A stretch of 41,858 nt of DNA. It comes from Oscillospiraceae bacterium (GTDB lineage: Bacteria > Bacillota > Clostridia > Oscillospirales > Oscillospiraceae). The DNA lies in the NCBI GenBank assembly GCA_015067945.1, contig SVLM01000016.1:1-41858 (forward strand), in the 5' to 3' direction. Under the pieces are notes generated by a model. That model searched no databases, was not told the DNA's origin, and saw only the letters and a program-made list of their open reading frames with translations. Both the position numbers and the translations under genes were made by a program. Positions 8,153 through 17,664 of this stretch are shown here, in pieces (position 1 is the first letter of the stretch; every line of letters starts with the position of its first letter).

Positions 8153-9405
8153 AGCAAAAAATACTTTATGGCCTGCTTGCGTTGGCGATCTCCTTCGGCC
8201 TTTGGCTGTATGTCATTACAGTTGAGAATCCGGCTTCCGAGATTACCTTCTACAACATTCCCGTTGTGCTTGATAACGAATCTGTACTTACTGACCGGGG
8301 CTTGATGGTGCTCGATGATAAGACCCCCACAGTAACACTGAAGTTGTCCGGCAACAGAAGTCATCTGAACAAGTTGACTTCTTCCAATATCACGCTGGTT
8401 GCGGATCTGTCAAGGATCTATGATTCCGGCGAGCAAGCGGTTTCTTACTCCATTGCATTCCCCGGTGATATTCCCCAGAATTCCATTGACATTCTGAGTC
8501 AGCTGCCGGCACAGATTAGCCTGACCATCGTGGAGCGGAACAGTAAGGAAGTGCCGGTGAAGGTAGACTACATTGGCGATGCGGCGGAAGGCTTTAAGCC
8601 CATTAAGGATAAGATCGTCTTGAGCCACAGCGAGATCTTTGTGGCGGGTCCTGCGTCCTTGATCAACGAAATTGCGGAGGCCAGAATTACCATTGATCTG
8701 ACTGGTAAAAATGAACCCATTGATCAGAGCTTCCGTTACACCTTCTACGACAAAAACGGTAATCCCATTACCGACGGTTCTCTAACAGCCAATGTTCCTG
8801 AAATCAAGGTATCTTTGCTAATTCAAGAGGTAAAAGTGATCCCCGTTGTGTATAACCCCATTTCTGGCGGCGGCGCAACCTACAGAGTAGATGGCGGCGG
8901 AAACACGAAAATCACCTTAAGCGTGGACAAAATTGAAGTGGCAGGCAGAGGGCAGCAATTTAAGGATCTGGAGTCGGTGTCCTTTGGGGATATTGATCTG
9001 GGATCTACCTTGGAGGACACGGTTTTGACCATCAATTTGGCAGACAAGCTGCCGGACGGTGTTACCGTTCTTGATGGTTTGGAGCAGGTTACGCTTACCA
9101 TTGATCTGCCGGAACTGAGTACAAAAACCTTCACTGTTGCACAAGTTGAAGCCAAAAATCTGCCCAGCGGCGTAACAGTTGCGTTTGAGATGAGGCCGCT
9201 GGAGGTAGATGTCCGGGGGCAGGAATATGAACTCAAATGGCTACAGGATAGCCAGATTATTGCGTTCGTGGACTTTGCCAACGCAGAGCCCGTTGACGGT
9301 AAGGCTTATGAGGTAACCTTCCAGATCGACGGCTTTAAGACGCTGGGCGTCATGACCAACGACCATACTGTTACCGTAAGAGTGACCGAAGAACCTGCGG
9401 CGTAA
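8149..9405 (+). CDS. cdaR: YbbR-domain protein CdaR, regulator of CdaA
   Basis: A 418-residue protein with an N-terminal membrane anchor (ILYGLLALAISFGLWLYVI) and an extracytoplasmic part made of YbbR-type beta repeats; recurrent segments such as PVVYNPISGG and VQVEAKNLPSGV mark successive repeats. In Firmicutes, CdaR binds and modulates CdaA at the membrane. The ATGA overlap with cdaA supports that. In Bacillus and relatives glmM usually follows to complete cdaA-cdaR-glmM; here yicC follows instead. Confidence 0.92.
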   Translation: MKQKILYGLLALAISFGLWLYVITVENPASEITFYNIPVVLDNESVLTDRGLMVLDDKTPTVTLKLSGNRSHLNKLTSSNITLVADLSRIYDSGEQAVSYSIAFPGDIPQNSIDILSQLPAQISLTIVERNSKEVPVKVDYIGDAAEGFKPIKDKIVLSHSEIFVAGPASLINEIAEARITIDLTGKNEPIDQSFRYTFYDKNGNPITDGSLTANVPEIKVSLLIQEVKVIPVVYNPISGGGATYRVDGGGNTKITLSVDKIEVAGRGQQFKDLESVSFGDIDLGSTLEDTVLTINLADKLPDGVTVLDGLEQVTLTIDLPELSTKTFTVAQVEAKNLPSGVTVAFEMRPLEVDVRGQEYELKWLQDSQIIAFVDFANAEPVDGKAYEVTFQIDGFKTLGVMTNDHTVTVRVTEEPAA

Positions 9406-9422
9406 ATGACAAATAACGAAAG

Positions 9423-9442
9423 GGTTTTCCGGTTGGAAAACC
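9423..9442 (+). other. Hairpin between cdaR and yicC
   Basis: A perfect 8-bp stem GGTTTTCC/GGAAAACC with a GGTT loop, 18 bp after the cdaR stop. No T-run follows, so it is probably not a terminator; it may be a processing or stability element in the operon mRNA. Confidence 0.45.
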
Positions 9443-9456
9443 GTGAAAAGGGGATA

Positions 9457-10341
9457 ATGACCTTGATAAAGAGTATGACCGGCTATGGCCGGGCGGTAGA
9501 AACCGTAAACGGACGGGAATTTACCGTTGAGATCCGTTCTGTGAATAACCGCTATCTGGATTGCACAGTGAAGCTGCCCCGCAGCGTTTCCTTTGCGGAG
9601 GAAGCTGTGAAGCAGGCCGTGAAGGCATCTGTGTCCAGAGGCAAGGTGGATGTATACATTACCATCAAATCCGAAACTGCGGAGGACACCTGCATCCGGT
9701 TGAACGCGTCGGTACTGGAGGGTTACCTTGCCGCCATGCGGCAGATGGTTACCGAGTTTGGTGTTTCCGACGATATCAGTGTTTCCACTGTCTCCCGGCT
9801 GCCGGAGGTATTCTCTGTGGAGAAGCCCCAGGTGGACGAGGAACAGCTGCTGCAGGATCTGATGCAGGTGGTTGGCAAGACCTTGGCAGGCTATGATGCC
9901 ATGCGCAGCACCGAGGGAGCTGCCTTGGATGCGGATCTTCGCAGCCGCGGCAATACCATCGCGGAGCTGGTGACCCAGGTGGAGCAGGGCAATGCCCAAA
10001 CTGTGGTGGACTACCGCACCCGGCTGGAGGCTAAGCTAAAGGAAGTTTTGGCGGCGACCAATATCGACGAAAGTCGGATTTTGACCGAGGCTGCCATCTT
10101 TGCGGATAAGGTTGCGGTGGACGAGGAAACCGTCCGTCTTCGCAGTCATCTGCAGCAGATGAATGCCATGCTGGACGCTGGCGGTGCGATCGGCAGAAAG
10201 CTGGACTTCCTGCTCCAGGAAATGAACCGTGAGGCCAACACCATTGGTTCCAAGTGTACCGACGTACGCCTGGCCCGCATCGTGGTGGATATCAAGGCTG
10301 AGCTGGAGAAGATCCGGGAACAGACCCAGAACATCGAGTAA
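9457..10341 (+). CDS. yicC: YicC/YloC family endoribonuclease-like protein
   Basis: A 294-residue protein. The start [10 protein letters not shown] followed by [11 protein letters not shown] is the YicC signature, and the C-terminal [19 protein letters not shown] and [14 protein letters not shown] match the DUF1732 end of the family. YicC proteins are reported to be RNA endonucleases. ATG at 9457 has AAAAGGGGAT upstream; the TTG at 9463 and an ATG at 9406 in frame are alternatives. It begins the classic yloC-remA-gmk-rpoZ order. Confidence 0.93.
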   Translation: MTLIKSMTGYGRAVETVNGREFTVEIRSVNNRYLDCTVKLPRSVSFAEEAVKQAVKASVSRGKVDVYITIKSETAEDTCIRLNASVLEGYLAAMRQMVTEFGVSDDISVSTVSRLPEVFSVEKPQVDEEQLLQDLMQVVGKTLAGYDAMRSTEGAALDADLRSRGNTIAELVTQVEQGNAQTVVDYRTRLEAKLKEVLAATNIDESRILTEAAIFADKVAVDEETVRLRSHLQQMNAMLDAGGAIGRKLDFLLQEMNREANTIGSKCTDVRLARIVVDIKAELEKIREQTQNIE

Positions 10342-10352
10342 GGGTGACCGGC

Positions 10353-10610
10353 ATGAAACTGATCAATATCGGCTTTGGCAGCATGTTGGCCGCCGGACGG
10401 ATTCTGGCGGTCGTGGCACCGGACAGTGCACCCATCAAGCGTGTGGTGCAGGAAGCGAGGGAGCGTGGAATGCTCATTGATGCTTCCTACGGCCACAAAA
10501 CCCAGTCGGTGATCCTGATGGACACGGATCATGTGATTCTGTCCGCACTGACACCGGAAACCATTTCTGTCCGCTGGACGGGTAAGCAGGAAAAGGAGGA
10601 AGACCAGTGA
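10353..10610 (+). CDS. remA: RemA-like DNA-binding regulator (DUF370)
   Basis: An 85-residue protein beginning [20 protein letters not shown], with the conserved [20 protein letters not shown] core. This matches DUF370/RemA, a ring-forming DNA-binding protein that in Bacillus activates matrix and osmoprotection genes. I chose ATG at 10353 over GTG at 10344 because the family begins at this methionine. It overlaps gmk by 4 bp, in its usual place between yicC and gmk. Confidence 0.93.
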   Translation: MKLINIGFGSMLAAGRILAVVAPDSAPIKRVVQEARERGMLIDASYGHKTQSVILMDTDHVILSALTPETISVRWTGKQEKEEDQ

Positions 10611-11170
10611 GCAAAGGTAAGCTGTTTATTATTTCCGGTGCGTCCGGTGTGGGCAAAAGCACCGTGCTTGGTAAGGTTATGGCGGCCCGGAAGGATCTGG
10701 AATTCTCCGTCTCTGCCACCACTCGTTCGCCCAGACCCGGCGAAGAGGAAGGCGTTAACTACTACTTCGTCACCGAAGAGAAGTTCCGTCAGATGATCGC
10801 TGCTGATGAATTTCTGGAATACGATGAGCACAACATGACCCTGTACGGAACGCCCAAGAGCCAGGTGGAAGAAAAGCTTCTCCGGGGCCATGTGATTCTG
10901 GATATTGAGCCTGTGGGTGCGTTTAATGTCAAGCGGCAGCGGCCCGATGCTACGCTGATCTTTATCGTGCCTCCGACTATGGAGATTCTGGAGAAACGCC
11001 TGCGCAGCCGCGGCGATACTGCCGAGGAGCAGATCCTGTTGCGGTTGGAGCGTGCGAAGTGGGAAATGGAACAATCGTCCAAATATGATTTTGTTGTAAC
11101 CAACGACCAGGTGGATGCCTGTGCCGAAAAAATACTACATATCATCGCCGAAAAAGACGATGAGGAATAA
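10607..11170 (+). CDS. gmk: Guanylate kinase
   Basis: A 187-residue enzyme that phosphorylates GMP to GDP. The P-loop [11 protein letters not shown] lies near residue 10, the GMP-binding region [19 protein letters not shown] near 35-53, and the [14 protein letters not shown] segment follows. It starts with GTG in a GTGA overlap with remA. Length is slightly shorter than the roughly 205 residues of Bacillus Gmk but all motifs are present. rpoZ follows after 15 bp. Confidence 0.96.
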   Translation: MSKGKLFIISGASGVGKSTVLGKVMAARKDLEFSVSATTRSPRPGEEEGVNYYFVTEEKFRQMIAADEFLEYDEHNMTLYGTPKSQVEEKLLRGHVILDIEPVGAFNVKRQRPDATLIFIVPPTMEILEKRLRSRGDTAEEQILLRLERAKWEMEQSSKYDFVVTNDQVDACAEKILHIIAEKDDEE

Positions 11171-11185
11171 TGGAGGAAATGAAAA

Positions 11186-11392
11186 ATGCTTTACCCCCCT
11201 GTTGCTGATTTGCTGAAGAATGTACAGAGCCGTTACCTGCTGGTGAATGTGGTGGCACAGCGTGCCCGTCAGATCGCCGAAGAGGCAGAGGAATATGGCG
11301 AGGAGCTGACCGAAAAGCCCGTTACTCTGGCAATTCGTGAGGTTGCAGAAGAGAAGCTGGATGGCAGCCTGAAGGCAGAATACATGAACTAA
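11186..11392 (+). CDS. rpoZ: RNA polymerase omega subunit
   Basis: A 68-residue protein with the omega pattern: an N-terminal MLYPPVADLLKN segment, SRYLLVNVVAQRARQIAEE and KPVTLAIREVAEEKL. Omega supports assembly of the beta-prime subunit. Position directly after gmk is conserved in Firmicutes. GGAGGAAATG lies upstream of the ATG. The coaBC gene that often sits between rpoZ and priA is absent here. Confidence 0.92.
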   Translation: MLYPPVADLLKNVQSRYLLVNVVAQRARQIAEEAEEYGEELTEKPVTLAIREVAEEKLDGSLKAEYMN

Positions 11393-11412
11393 AATCGGAA
11401 GGAGTGGGCTTT

Positions 11413-13860
11413 ATGATTGCAAAAATTGCTGTTTCTGCGGCGAATTTTGCCATTGACAAGCCCTATTCCTATTTGGTTCCCCAGGAAATGCGGCTTGTGC
11501 CCGGCGTCCGGGTCATGGTGCCGTTTGGCCGTGGCAACCGCCGCACGGAAGGCATTGTGCTGAGCGTGGAGGAGGGCAGCGGTGAGAATCTGAAGGCGGT
11601 GGAACGCTGCTTGGACGATGAGCCGGTTCTGTCCGATACCATGCTGCGGCTGGCAGCATTCCTGAGAAATCGGTACTTTTGCACCCTATTCGACGGCGTT
11701 CGAGCCATGCTCCCGGCGGGGCTGTGGTTCCGGACAAAGAATACCTACCGCCTGACCGAGGATCGCAGCTGGCAGGACAAACCCAGCCGCCGCGAGGACG
11801 CCATGCAGATTCTGCAGGCGATGGACGATCTGGGCGGTCAGATAGAAGAATCGGGCCTGCGTGATCTGCTTCCTGACGAGGAAGTGCGGCAGGATGCTTT
11901 GCGGTATTTGGTTCGCAAAAAATGGATCACGGATGAAACCGACTATTTGCGACGCTTGGGAGACAAAACGGAGAAGATCGCGACTTTGGCATCCTCTGCA
12001 GAAGAGGCCATGGAGTATGCGGCCCGGTGTCTCCGGGCACCCATGCAACGCAGTGTTTTGGAGCTGATGTGCGGTATTGGCAGCGTATCGGTAAAAGAAC
12101 TGTGCTATTTCACGGGAGCATCTTCTGCTACGGTTAAACGGCTGGCGGAGCTGGGTTATCTGGAACTGACGGACAAGCCGGTGCTTCGCTGTCGGGAAAT
12201 CAAGCCGGCGGTACTTTCCGGTCCGTTGGTGTTAAACGAAGAGCAGCAGCAAGCTTTTGATGGCTTGCGTGAGCAGATGGCTCAGCCCAATCCCGGCACC
12301 GCACTGCTGTATGGCATCACCGGTTCGGGAAAAACAGCAGTTTATTTGAAACTCATTCAGGCGTGCCTGGACTCCGGAAAAACTGCCCTGTTGCTGGTTC
12401 CGGAAATTGCGTTAACACCCCAATTGCTCAGCCTGCTGGCTGCACATTTTGGCGAGAAGGTGGCGGTACTGCACAGCAGCCTGCCTGCCGGTGAACGCTA
12501 CGACCAATGGAAACGGATCCGTGCCGGCGAAGCAAAAGTGGTGGTGGGCACCCGTTCTGCGGTGTTTGCCCCGACACTTCAATTGGGTCTGATCATTTTG
12601 GACGAGGAGCAGGAGCATTCCTATAAGTCCGAAAATACACCCCGATACTCCGCGAAAGAGGTGGCTCTGTGGCGAGGTATGCGGGAAAATGCTTTGGTTT
12701 TGCTGGGGTCGGCAACGCCCTCGGTGGAAACCATGTACCATGCAAAGCAAGGCGATTACCGCCTGTATACTCTTACACAACGCTTCAATGGCAAGCAGCT
12801 GCCCCGTGTGCAGATCGTGGATATGCGTCACGAGCTGGAAATGGGAAATGATTTAGCCTTCGGTTTAGATCTGCAGGAAGCCATCCGGGATACCTGGCAG
12901 GACGGAAAGCAGACCATTCTGTTCCTGAACCGACGGGGTGCATCCAGAGCACTGGTCTGCGTGGATTGCCGGGAAACACCGGAATGTCCCCGATGCAGTG
13001 CAAGACTCACATACCACAGTGCTAACGAGCGGCTGATGTGCCACTATTGCGGTCATTCCGTCCGAAAACCCCAGCGTTGCCCTTCCTGCGGTGGTCCATT
13101 GAAGACCATCGGCACCGGCACCCAAAAAGTGCAGCAGGAGCTGCTGACACTGTACCCGGAAATGGAAGTGCTGAGAATGGATGCGGACACCGTCAATGCG
13201 GTGAATACCCATCAGGCGATTCTGGATCAGTTCCAGGAAAAGCACATTCCCGTTTTGGTGGGTACTCAAATGGTGGCCAAGGGTCTGAACCTGCCGGAGG
13301 TGACGCTGGTTGGTGTGCTGGATGCGGATATGAGCCTTTATTCCGGTTCTTACCGGGCAGCGGAAACCACCTTTAATATGCTGACGCAGGTTGTGGGTCG
13401 AGCCGGTCGTGGCGAATTGCCCGGACGGGCGGTGATCCAGACCATGGTTCCGCAGCACCGGGTCATCGAATTGGCGGCCCGGCAGGACTATGACGGTTTC
13501 TACCAAATGGAGATCCAGCTGCGGCGAATTCAGAATTATCCACCCTTTGGCGACTTGGTGACAGTGACCTTCCTGGGACAGGAAGAGGCCCGGGTGCTTC
13601 GCGGTGCTGCCAAATTCCGGGAAAGCCTGGCAGCTTGCCTGCAGCAACCCGGCTACACCAGCGAAAGTTGTCAGGTGCTGGGACCTGCACCCTGTGCGGT
13701 ACCTAAAATTAACTATAATTTCCGTTATCGGCTGACCTTGCGTTGCAAGCTGACCCAACCGCTGCGTATTCTGATCGCCCATTTGCTGCGACAGTTTATG
13801 ACGGATTCCGGTAATCGGGGTGTCAGTGCCTTTGCCGATGTAAACGGATTTGAAGAATGA
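11413..13860 (+). CDS. priA: Replication restart helicase PriA
   Basis: An 815-residue 3'-5' DNA helicase that reloads the replisome at stalled forks. An N-terminal DNA-binding domain (residues 1-105) precedes the helicase core with Walker A GITGSGKTAVY near 301 and the Walker B box LDEEQEHSYK near 396-405 (DEEH in most families). A zinc region at about 513-560 has eight cysteines as four CxxC pairs (CVDC, CPRC with the ECPRC context, CHYC, CPSC). GTQMVAKGLNLPEV and VVGRAGRGELPG are helicase motifs V and VI. ATG at 11413 has GGAAGGAG 8 bp upstream; GTG at 11404 is less likely. Confidence 0.96.
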   Translation: MIAKIAVSAANFAIDKPYSYLVPQEMRLVPGVRVMVPFGRGNRRTEGIVLSVEEGSGENLKAVERCLDDEPVLSDTMLRLAAFLRNRYFCTLFDGVRAMLPAGLWFRTKNTYRLTEDRSWQDKPSRREDAMQILQAMDDLGGQIEESGLRDLLPDEEVRQDALRYLVRKKWITDETDYLRRLGDKTEKIATLASSAEEAMEYAARCLRAPMQRSVLELMCGIGSVSVKELCYFTGASSATVKRLAELGYLELTDKPVLRCREIKPAVLSGPLVLNEEQQQAFDGLREQMAQPNPGTALLYGITGSGKTAVYLKLIQACLDSGKTALLLVPEIALTPQLLSLLAAHFGEKVAVLHSSLPAGERYDQWKRIRAGEAKVVVGTRSAVFAPTLQLGLIILDEEQEHSYKSENTPRYSAKEVALWRGMRENALVLLGSATPSVETMYHAKQGDYRLYTLTQRFNGKQLPRVQIVDMRHELEMGNDLAFGLDLQEAIRDTWQDGKQTILFLNRRGASRALVCVDCRETPECPRCSARLTYHSANERLMCHYCGHSVRKPQRCPSCGGPLKTIGTGTQKVQQELLTLYPEMEVLRMDADTVNAVNTHQAILDQFQEKHIPVLVGTQMVAKGLNLPEVTLVGVLDADMSLYSGSYRAAETTFNMLTQVVGRAGRGELPGRAVIQTMVPQHRVIELAARQDYDGFYQMEIQLRRIQNYPPFGDLVTVTFLGQEEARVLRGAAKFRESLAACLQQPGYTSESCQVLGPAPCAVPKINYNFRYRLTLRCKLTQPLRILIAHLLRQFMTDSGNRGVSAFADVNGFEE

Positions 13861-13872
13861 GAGGAAAAACCC

Positions 13873-14349
13873 ATGGGTTTGAGAAAAATTTTGACAGACA
13901 AGGAGCCTTCACTGCATAAAGTCTGCAAAAAGGTTGAAAAATTTGACTGGAAGCTTCACAAGCTTTTGGATGATATGCGTGAAACCCTGATCGAGTCCAA
14001 CGGCGTTGGCCTGGCTGCACCCCAGGTGGGCATTTTGCGTCGGGTGGTTCTGGTGGACACCGGTGAGGAAATCTTGGAACTGGTTAATCCGGAGCTGCTG
14101 GAAGTCGACGGCGAGCAGGTGGGGGCAGAGGGCTGCCTCAGCGTGCCCGGCAAATACGGTCTGGTGAAGCGACCCTATTATGCTAAGGTGAAGGCTCAGG
14201 ATCGTTATGGCAATTGGTATGAGGCGGAGGGTGAGGAGATCACCGCCCGCTGCTTCTGCCATGAGCTGGACCACCTGGACGGCATTCTGTACACCCAGGT
14301 TATGGAACGTTATCTGACGGAAGAGGAACTGAACGCCGACGAAGAATAA
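13873..14349 (+). CDS. def: Peptide deformylase
   Basis: A 158-residue metalloenzyme that removes the formyl group from nascent protein N-termini. All three motifs are visible: GVGLAAPQVG near residue 45, EGCLSVPG near 87 (metal-binding cysteine) and CHELDHLDG near 129-137 (HExxH). It is followed by fmt, whose reaction it reverses at the protein level; def-fmt pairing is widely conserved. GAGAGGAAAAACCC before the ATG supplies a ribosome binding site. Confidence 0.97.
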   Translation: MGLRKILTDKEPSLHKVCKKVEKFDWKLHKLLDDMRETLIESNGVGLAAPQVGILRRVVLVDTGEEILELVNPELLEVDGEQVGAEGCLSVPGKYGLVKRPYYAKVKAQDRYGNWYEAEGEEITARCFCHELDHLDGILYTQVMERYLTEEELNADEE

Positions 14350-14368
14350 CCGATTTGGAGGAAGATCC

Positions 14369-15277
14369 ATGCGAATTGTTTTTATGGGAACGCCGGATAT
14401 TGCGGCGACCTGTTTAAAAAAGCTGCTTGACGACGGATTTGATGTGGCAGCGGTATATACCCAGCCCGACCGTCCCAAGAACCGGGGAATGAAGCTGGCC
14501 TTTTCTCCGGTGAAGGAAGTGGCGATCAGTGCTGGACTTCCTGTTTATCAGCCGGAGAATTTCCGGGATCCGGAAACTGTGGAGCAGCTTCGTGCCTTGC
14601 AGCCGGATGTGGTGGCGGTGGTGGCCTATGGCCGCATTCTGCCCCAAAGCGTGCTGGACATCCCCGGCAAGGGCTGCATTAACATCCATGCAAGTGTCCT
14701 GCCGGAATACCGAGGCTCTGCCCCGTATCAATGGGCGGTTCTGGACGGAAAAACCGAAACCGGTGTCACGGCTATGTATCTGTGCCGGGAAATGGATGCC
14801 GGAGACATTATTGATGTTTCCAAAACTCCCATCGACCCCAATGAGACCGCTGGCGAATTGCTGGATCGGTTGGCTCAGCTGGGTGCGGTGCTGTTGAGCA
14901 AGACCATGAGCCGCATGGCCCAAGGTGCAGTGGAACGCATCCCTCAGGATGCAAGCAAAGCCACCTATGCTCCCATGCTGGACAAAACAATGTGCCCCAT
15001 TGATTGGAGCAAGACCGCCCAGCAGGTCCACAATCAGGTTCGGGGGCTGCACCCCTGGCCGGTGGCGACTGCCGAGCTGGCAGGTACGAAATTTAAGATT
15101 CACGCCACTGTCATTACCGAGGGCAGCGGCACTCCGGGACAGATCCTGGAGCTGACCAAGACCGGCCTGAAGGTGGCCTGCGGTGGAGGTGCTGTGGAGA
15201 TCCGCAGCCTGCAGGCGGAGGGCGGAAAGCGAATGAACGCACCGGATTATTTCCGGGGACACCCTTTGGGAGACTGA
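14369..15277 (+). CDS. fmt: Methionyl-tRNA formyltransferase
   Basis: A 302-residue enzyme that formylates initiator Met-tRNA using 10-formyl-THF. MRIVFMGTPDIA opens the formyl-transferase domain, and INIHASVLPEYRGSAPYQWA near residues 105-125 holds the catalytic N/H pair. The C-terminal domain has VRGLHPWPVA. The ATG follows TGGAGGAAG. rsmB begins 1 bp after the stop, so translation is probably coupled. Confidence 0.97.
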   Translation: MRIVFMGTPDIAATCLKKLLDDGFDVAAVYTQPDRPKNRGMKLAFSPVKEVAISAGLPVYQPENFRDPETVEQLRALQPDVVAVVAYGRILPQSVLDIPGKGCINIHASVLPEYRGSAPYQWAVLDGKTETGVTAMYLCREMDAGDIIDVSKTPIDPNETAGELLDRLAQLGAVLLSKTMSRMAQGAVERIPQDASKATYAPMLDKTMCPIDWSKTAQQVHNQVRGLHPWPVATAELAGTKFKIHATVITEGSGTPGQILELTKTGLKVACGGGAVEIRSLQAEGGKRMNAPDYFRGHPLGD

Positions 15278-15278
15278 T

Positions 15279-16598
15279 ATGGGTGCGAGAGAAACGGCAC
15301 TGAATGTGCTGATTGCTTGCCGGCAGCAAGCGGCTTGGTCCAACAGTGTTCTCAAGGAATACCTGATCCGTGACCGGCTGGATCGCCGGGACGCGGCACT
15401 GGCCGCCCGGCTTTGCTACGGTGTCCAGCAAAATAGGGGGAAGCTGGATTTTTACCTTGCCCAACTGCTGACGGGCAAGGTCAAGGATCTGCATCCCGTA
15501 ATTCATGACATTCTCCATTTGGGCTTGTATCAGATTCTTGAGATGGATAAGATTCCTACCTCTGCTGCTGTGAACGAGTCTGTGACTCTGGCGAAGAAAT
15601 ACTGCCGCCGGCAGAAATTTGCCCCCGGTCTTACCAATGCGGTGCTGCGGAATGCTGTCCGCAGTATGGGGACACTGAAGGAGCCCACTAAGCTGGAGGA
15701 CAAATACAGCCATCCGGCAGAGCTGATTCGTTTGCTGGCTGCGGATATTGGCGAGGCTCGGCTGGAGCCGATGCTCAGTGCCAATAATACCGTTCCACCG
15801 GTGGTGGCTCAAGTCAACACCCTGCGGACAACCTCCGAGAATTTAATCCGGGAGCTGGAGGATGAAGGCGTTTTAGCTCAGATGCATCCTTGGATGAAAG
15901 ACTGCCTGGTGCTATCTGCCACCGGCAATTTAGAACAGCTGAAAGCCTTTCAGGAGGGCTTGTTCTACATTCAGGATCCTGCCTCCAAGCTGGCTGTGCT
16001 CTGTGCACAGATTCCGGCCGAAACCAATACACAAATTCTGGATTGCTGTGCTGCCCCCGGCGGCAAAAGCTATGCTGCTGCCATTGCATCCAAGGGCAAC
16101 GCGAAGGTGCAATCCTGCGATATTCACCCCCACAAAATCGGCCTGATCGAGGCCGGTGCCAAGCGACTAGGGCTGAGCAACGTCAGTGCCACCTGCCACG
16201 ATGCCACAAAGGATGAACCTGCGTGGCATGGAAAAATGGATGTGGTGCTGGCAGATGTGCCTTGCTCCGGCTACGGCATCATCCGTAAGAAGCCGGATGT
16301 CCGGTACAAGGATCCCAAAACTATGGAGGATCTGCCCCAACTGCAGCTGCAGATTCTGCAAACTCAGACGGCCTACGTAAAACCCGGTGGCACCCTGATG
16401 TATTCGACCTGCACCTTGCTGAAGCGGGAAAATGCTCAGGTAGTTGAGGCCTTTTTGCAAAGTAACAGCGACTTTTATCTGGAGGATTTGGTGCTTCCGG
16501 AGGGCATTTGTCAGGATCGTCCGGGTATGCTGACATTGGTTCCCGGCGAACATGACACGGACGGCTTCTTTATTTGCCGTATGCGGAGGAAGGCATGA
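15279..16598 (+). CDS. rsmB: 16S rRNA (cytosine-5) methyltransferase RsmB
   Basis: A 439-residue SAM-dependent enzyme expected to make m5C967 in 16S rRNA. An N-terminal NusB-like domain (about 1-140, starting ARETALNVLIACR) is fused to the Rossmann methyltransferase: DCCAAPGGKSYAA is the SAM loop, DVPCSGYG carries one cysteine and STCTLLKRENAQVV the second, catalytic one. Between rlmN and fmt is its usual Firmicutes setting. The stop overlaps the rlmN start. Confidence 0.95.
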   Translation: MGARETALNVLIACRQQAAWSNSVLKEYLIRDRLDRRDAALAARLCYGVQQNRGKLDFYLAQLLTGKVKDLHPVIHDILHLGLYQILEMDKIPTSAAVNESVTLAKKYCRRQKFAPGLTNAVLRNAVRSMGTLKEPTKLEDKYSHPAELIRLLAADIGEARLEPMLSANNTVPPVVAQVNTLRTTSENLIRELEDEGVLAQMHPWMKDCLVLSATGNLEQLKAFQEGLFYIQDPASKLAVLCAQIPAETNTQILDCCAAPGGKSYAAAIASKGNAKVQSCDIHPHKIGLIEAGAKRLGLSNVSATCHDATKDEPAWHGKMDVVLADVPCSGYGIIRKKPDVRYKDPKTMEDLPQLQLQILQTQTAYVKPGGTLMYSTCTLLKRENAQVVEAFLQSNSDFYLEDLVLPEGICQDRPGMLTLVPGEHDTDGFFICRMRRKA

Positions 16599-17632
16599 CT
16601 CAGAACATTAAATCCATGACCCAAGCGGAGATCGCTCAGCTTCTCAAGGATATGGGCCAGCCTGCGTTTCGTGCAAAGCAGGTCTATTCCTGGCTTCACA
16701 AGGGGGTCACCGGCTATGAGCAGATGACGAACCTTTCCAAAGACCTCCGGGCACAGCTGGCAGAGCGATATCCCTTTACTGTGCCGACGGTTGTCCGAAA
16801 GCAGGAATCCCAAAAAGACGGCACGATCAAGTATCTATGGCGGCTGTCTGACGGAAATTGTGTGGAGACGGTGCTGATGCGGTATCATTACGGCAACACC
16901 GTGTGCATATCCTCCGAAGTGGGATGCCGTATGGGCTGTGCGTTTTGTGCGTCCACCTTGGGCGGTTTGGTTCGCAAGCTGGAGCCCCACGAAATGCTGG
17001 ATCAGGTGCTGTTTACCCAAATCGATTCCGGATTGCCCATTTCCCACATTGTGCTGATGGGTATCGGTGAGCCGCTGGACAATTTTGAGAATGTGATGCG
17101 TTTTTTGGAGCTGGTTAACAGCCCCGAAGGCATGAATATCTCCATGCGGCATATCAGTCTGTCTACCTGCGGCCTTGTGCCGAAGATTGATGAGCTGGCC
17201 CGGAAAAAGCTGCAGCTGACGCTGTCTGTGTCTTTGCACGCACCCAATGATGAGATCAGAAATATCATTATGCCGGTGAATAAGGCCTATCCTACGGAGC
17301 AACTGCTGGATGCCTGCCGCCGGTACTATGACATGACCAGCCGCAGAATTTCCTTTGAATATGCCATGATTGATGGCGTGAATGACTCTGTTGAGAATGC
17401 CAAAGAGCTGCTGCGTCGACTGAAGGGTTTGCCGGCTCACTTTAATCTGATCCCACTGAATCATGTGGAAGAAAGTCCCTTAAAACCCAGCTCCCGCAGT
17501 GCGGTGGCCCGGTTCCAAAAAACTTTGGAAGATGGCGGTATCACCGCCACGGTTCGCAGAACCTTGGGTGGCGATATTGATGCCTCCTGTGGACAATTAA
17601 GAAGAAAATACAACAAAGAACAAAATGGCTAA
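16595..17632 (+). CDS. rlmN: Dual-specificity RNA methyltransferase RlmN
   Basis: A 345-residue radical SAM enzyme that methylates C2 of A2503 in 23S rRNA and A37 of some tRNAs. The CxxxCxxC cluster motif lies in GCRMGCAFCAST near residues 110-117. The second essential cysteine is in DASCGQLRRKY near the C-terminus. ISLSTCGLVPKIDEL and LSVSLHAPN are also typical. I chose ATG at 16595 (ATGA overlap with rsmB, AGGAAGG upstream) over an upstream ATG at 16574. Confidence 0.96.
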   Translation: MTQNIKSMTQAEIAQLLKDMGQPAFRAKQVYSWLHKGVTGYEQMTNLSKDLRAQLAERYPFTVPTVVRKQESQKDGTIKYLWRLSDGNCVETVLMRYHYGNTVCISSEVGCRMGCAFCASTLGGLVRKLEPHEMLDQVLFTQIDSGLPISHIVLMGIGEPLDNFENVMRFLELVNSPEGMNISMRHISLSTCGLVPKIDELARKKLQLTLSVSLHAPNDEIRNIIMPVNKAYPTEQLLDACRRYYDMTSRRISFEYAMIDGVNDSVENAKELLRRLKGLPAHFNLIPLNHVEESPLKPSSRSAVARFQKTLEDGGITATVRRTLGGDIDASCGQLRRKYNKEQNG

Positions 17633-17664
17633 TGCCAATATTTCCCTGAAAGGAGTGGTTTGCT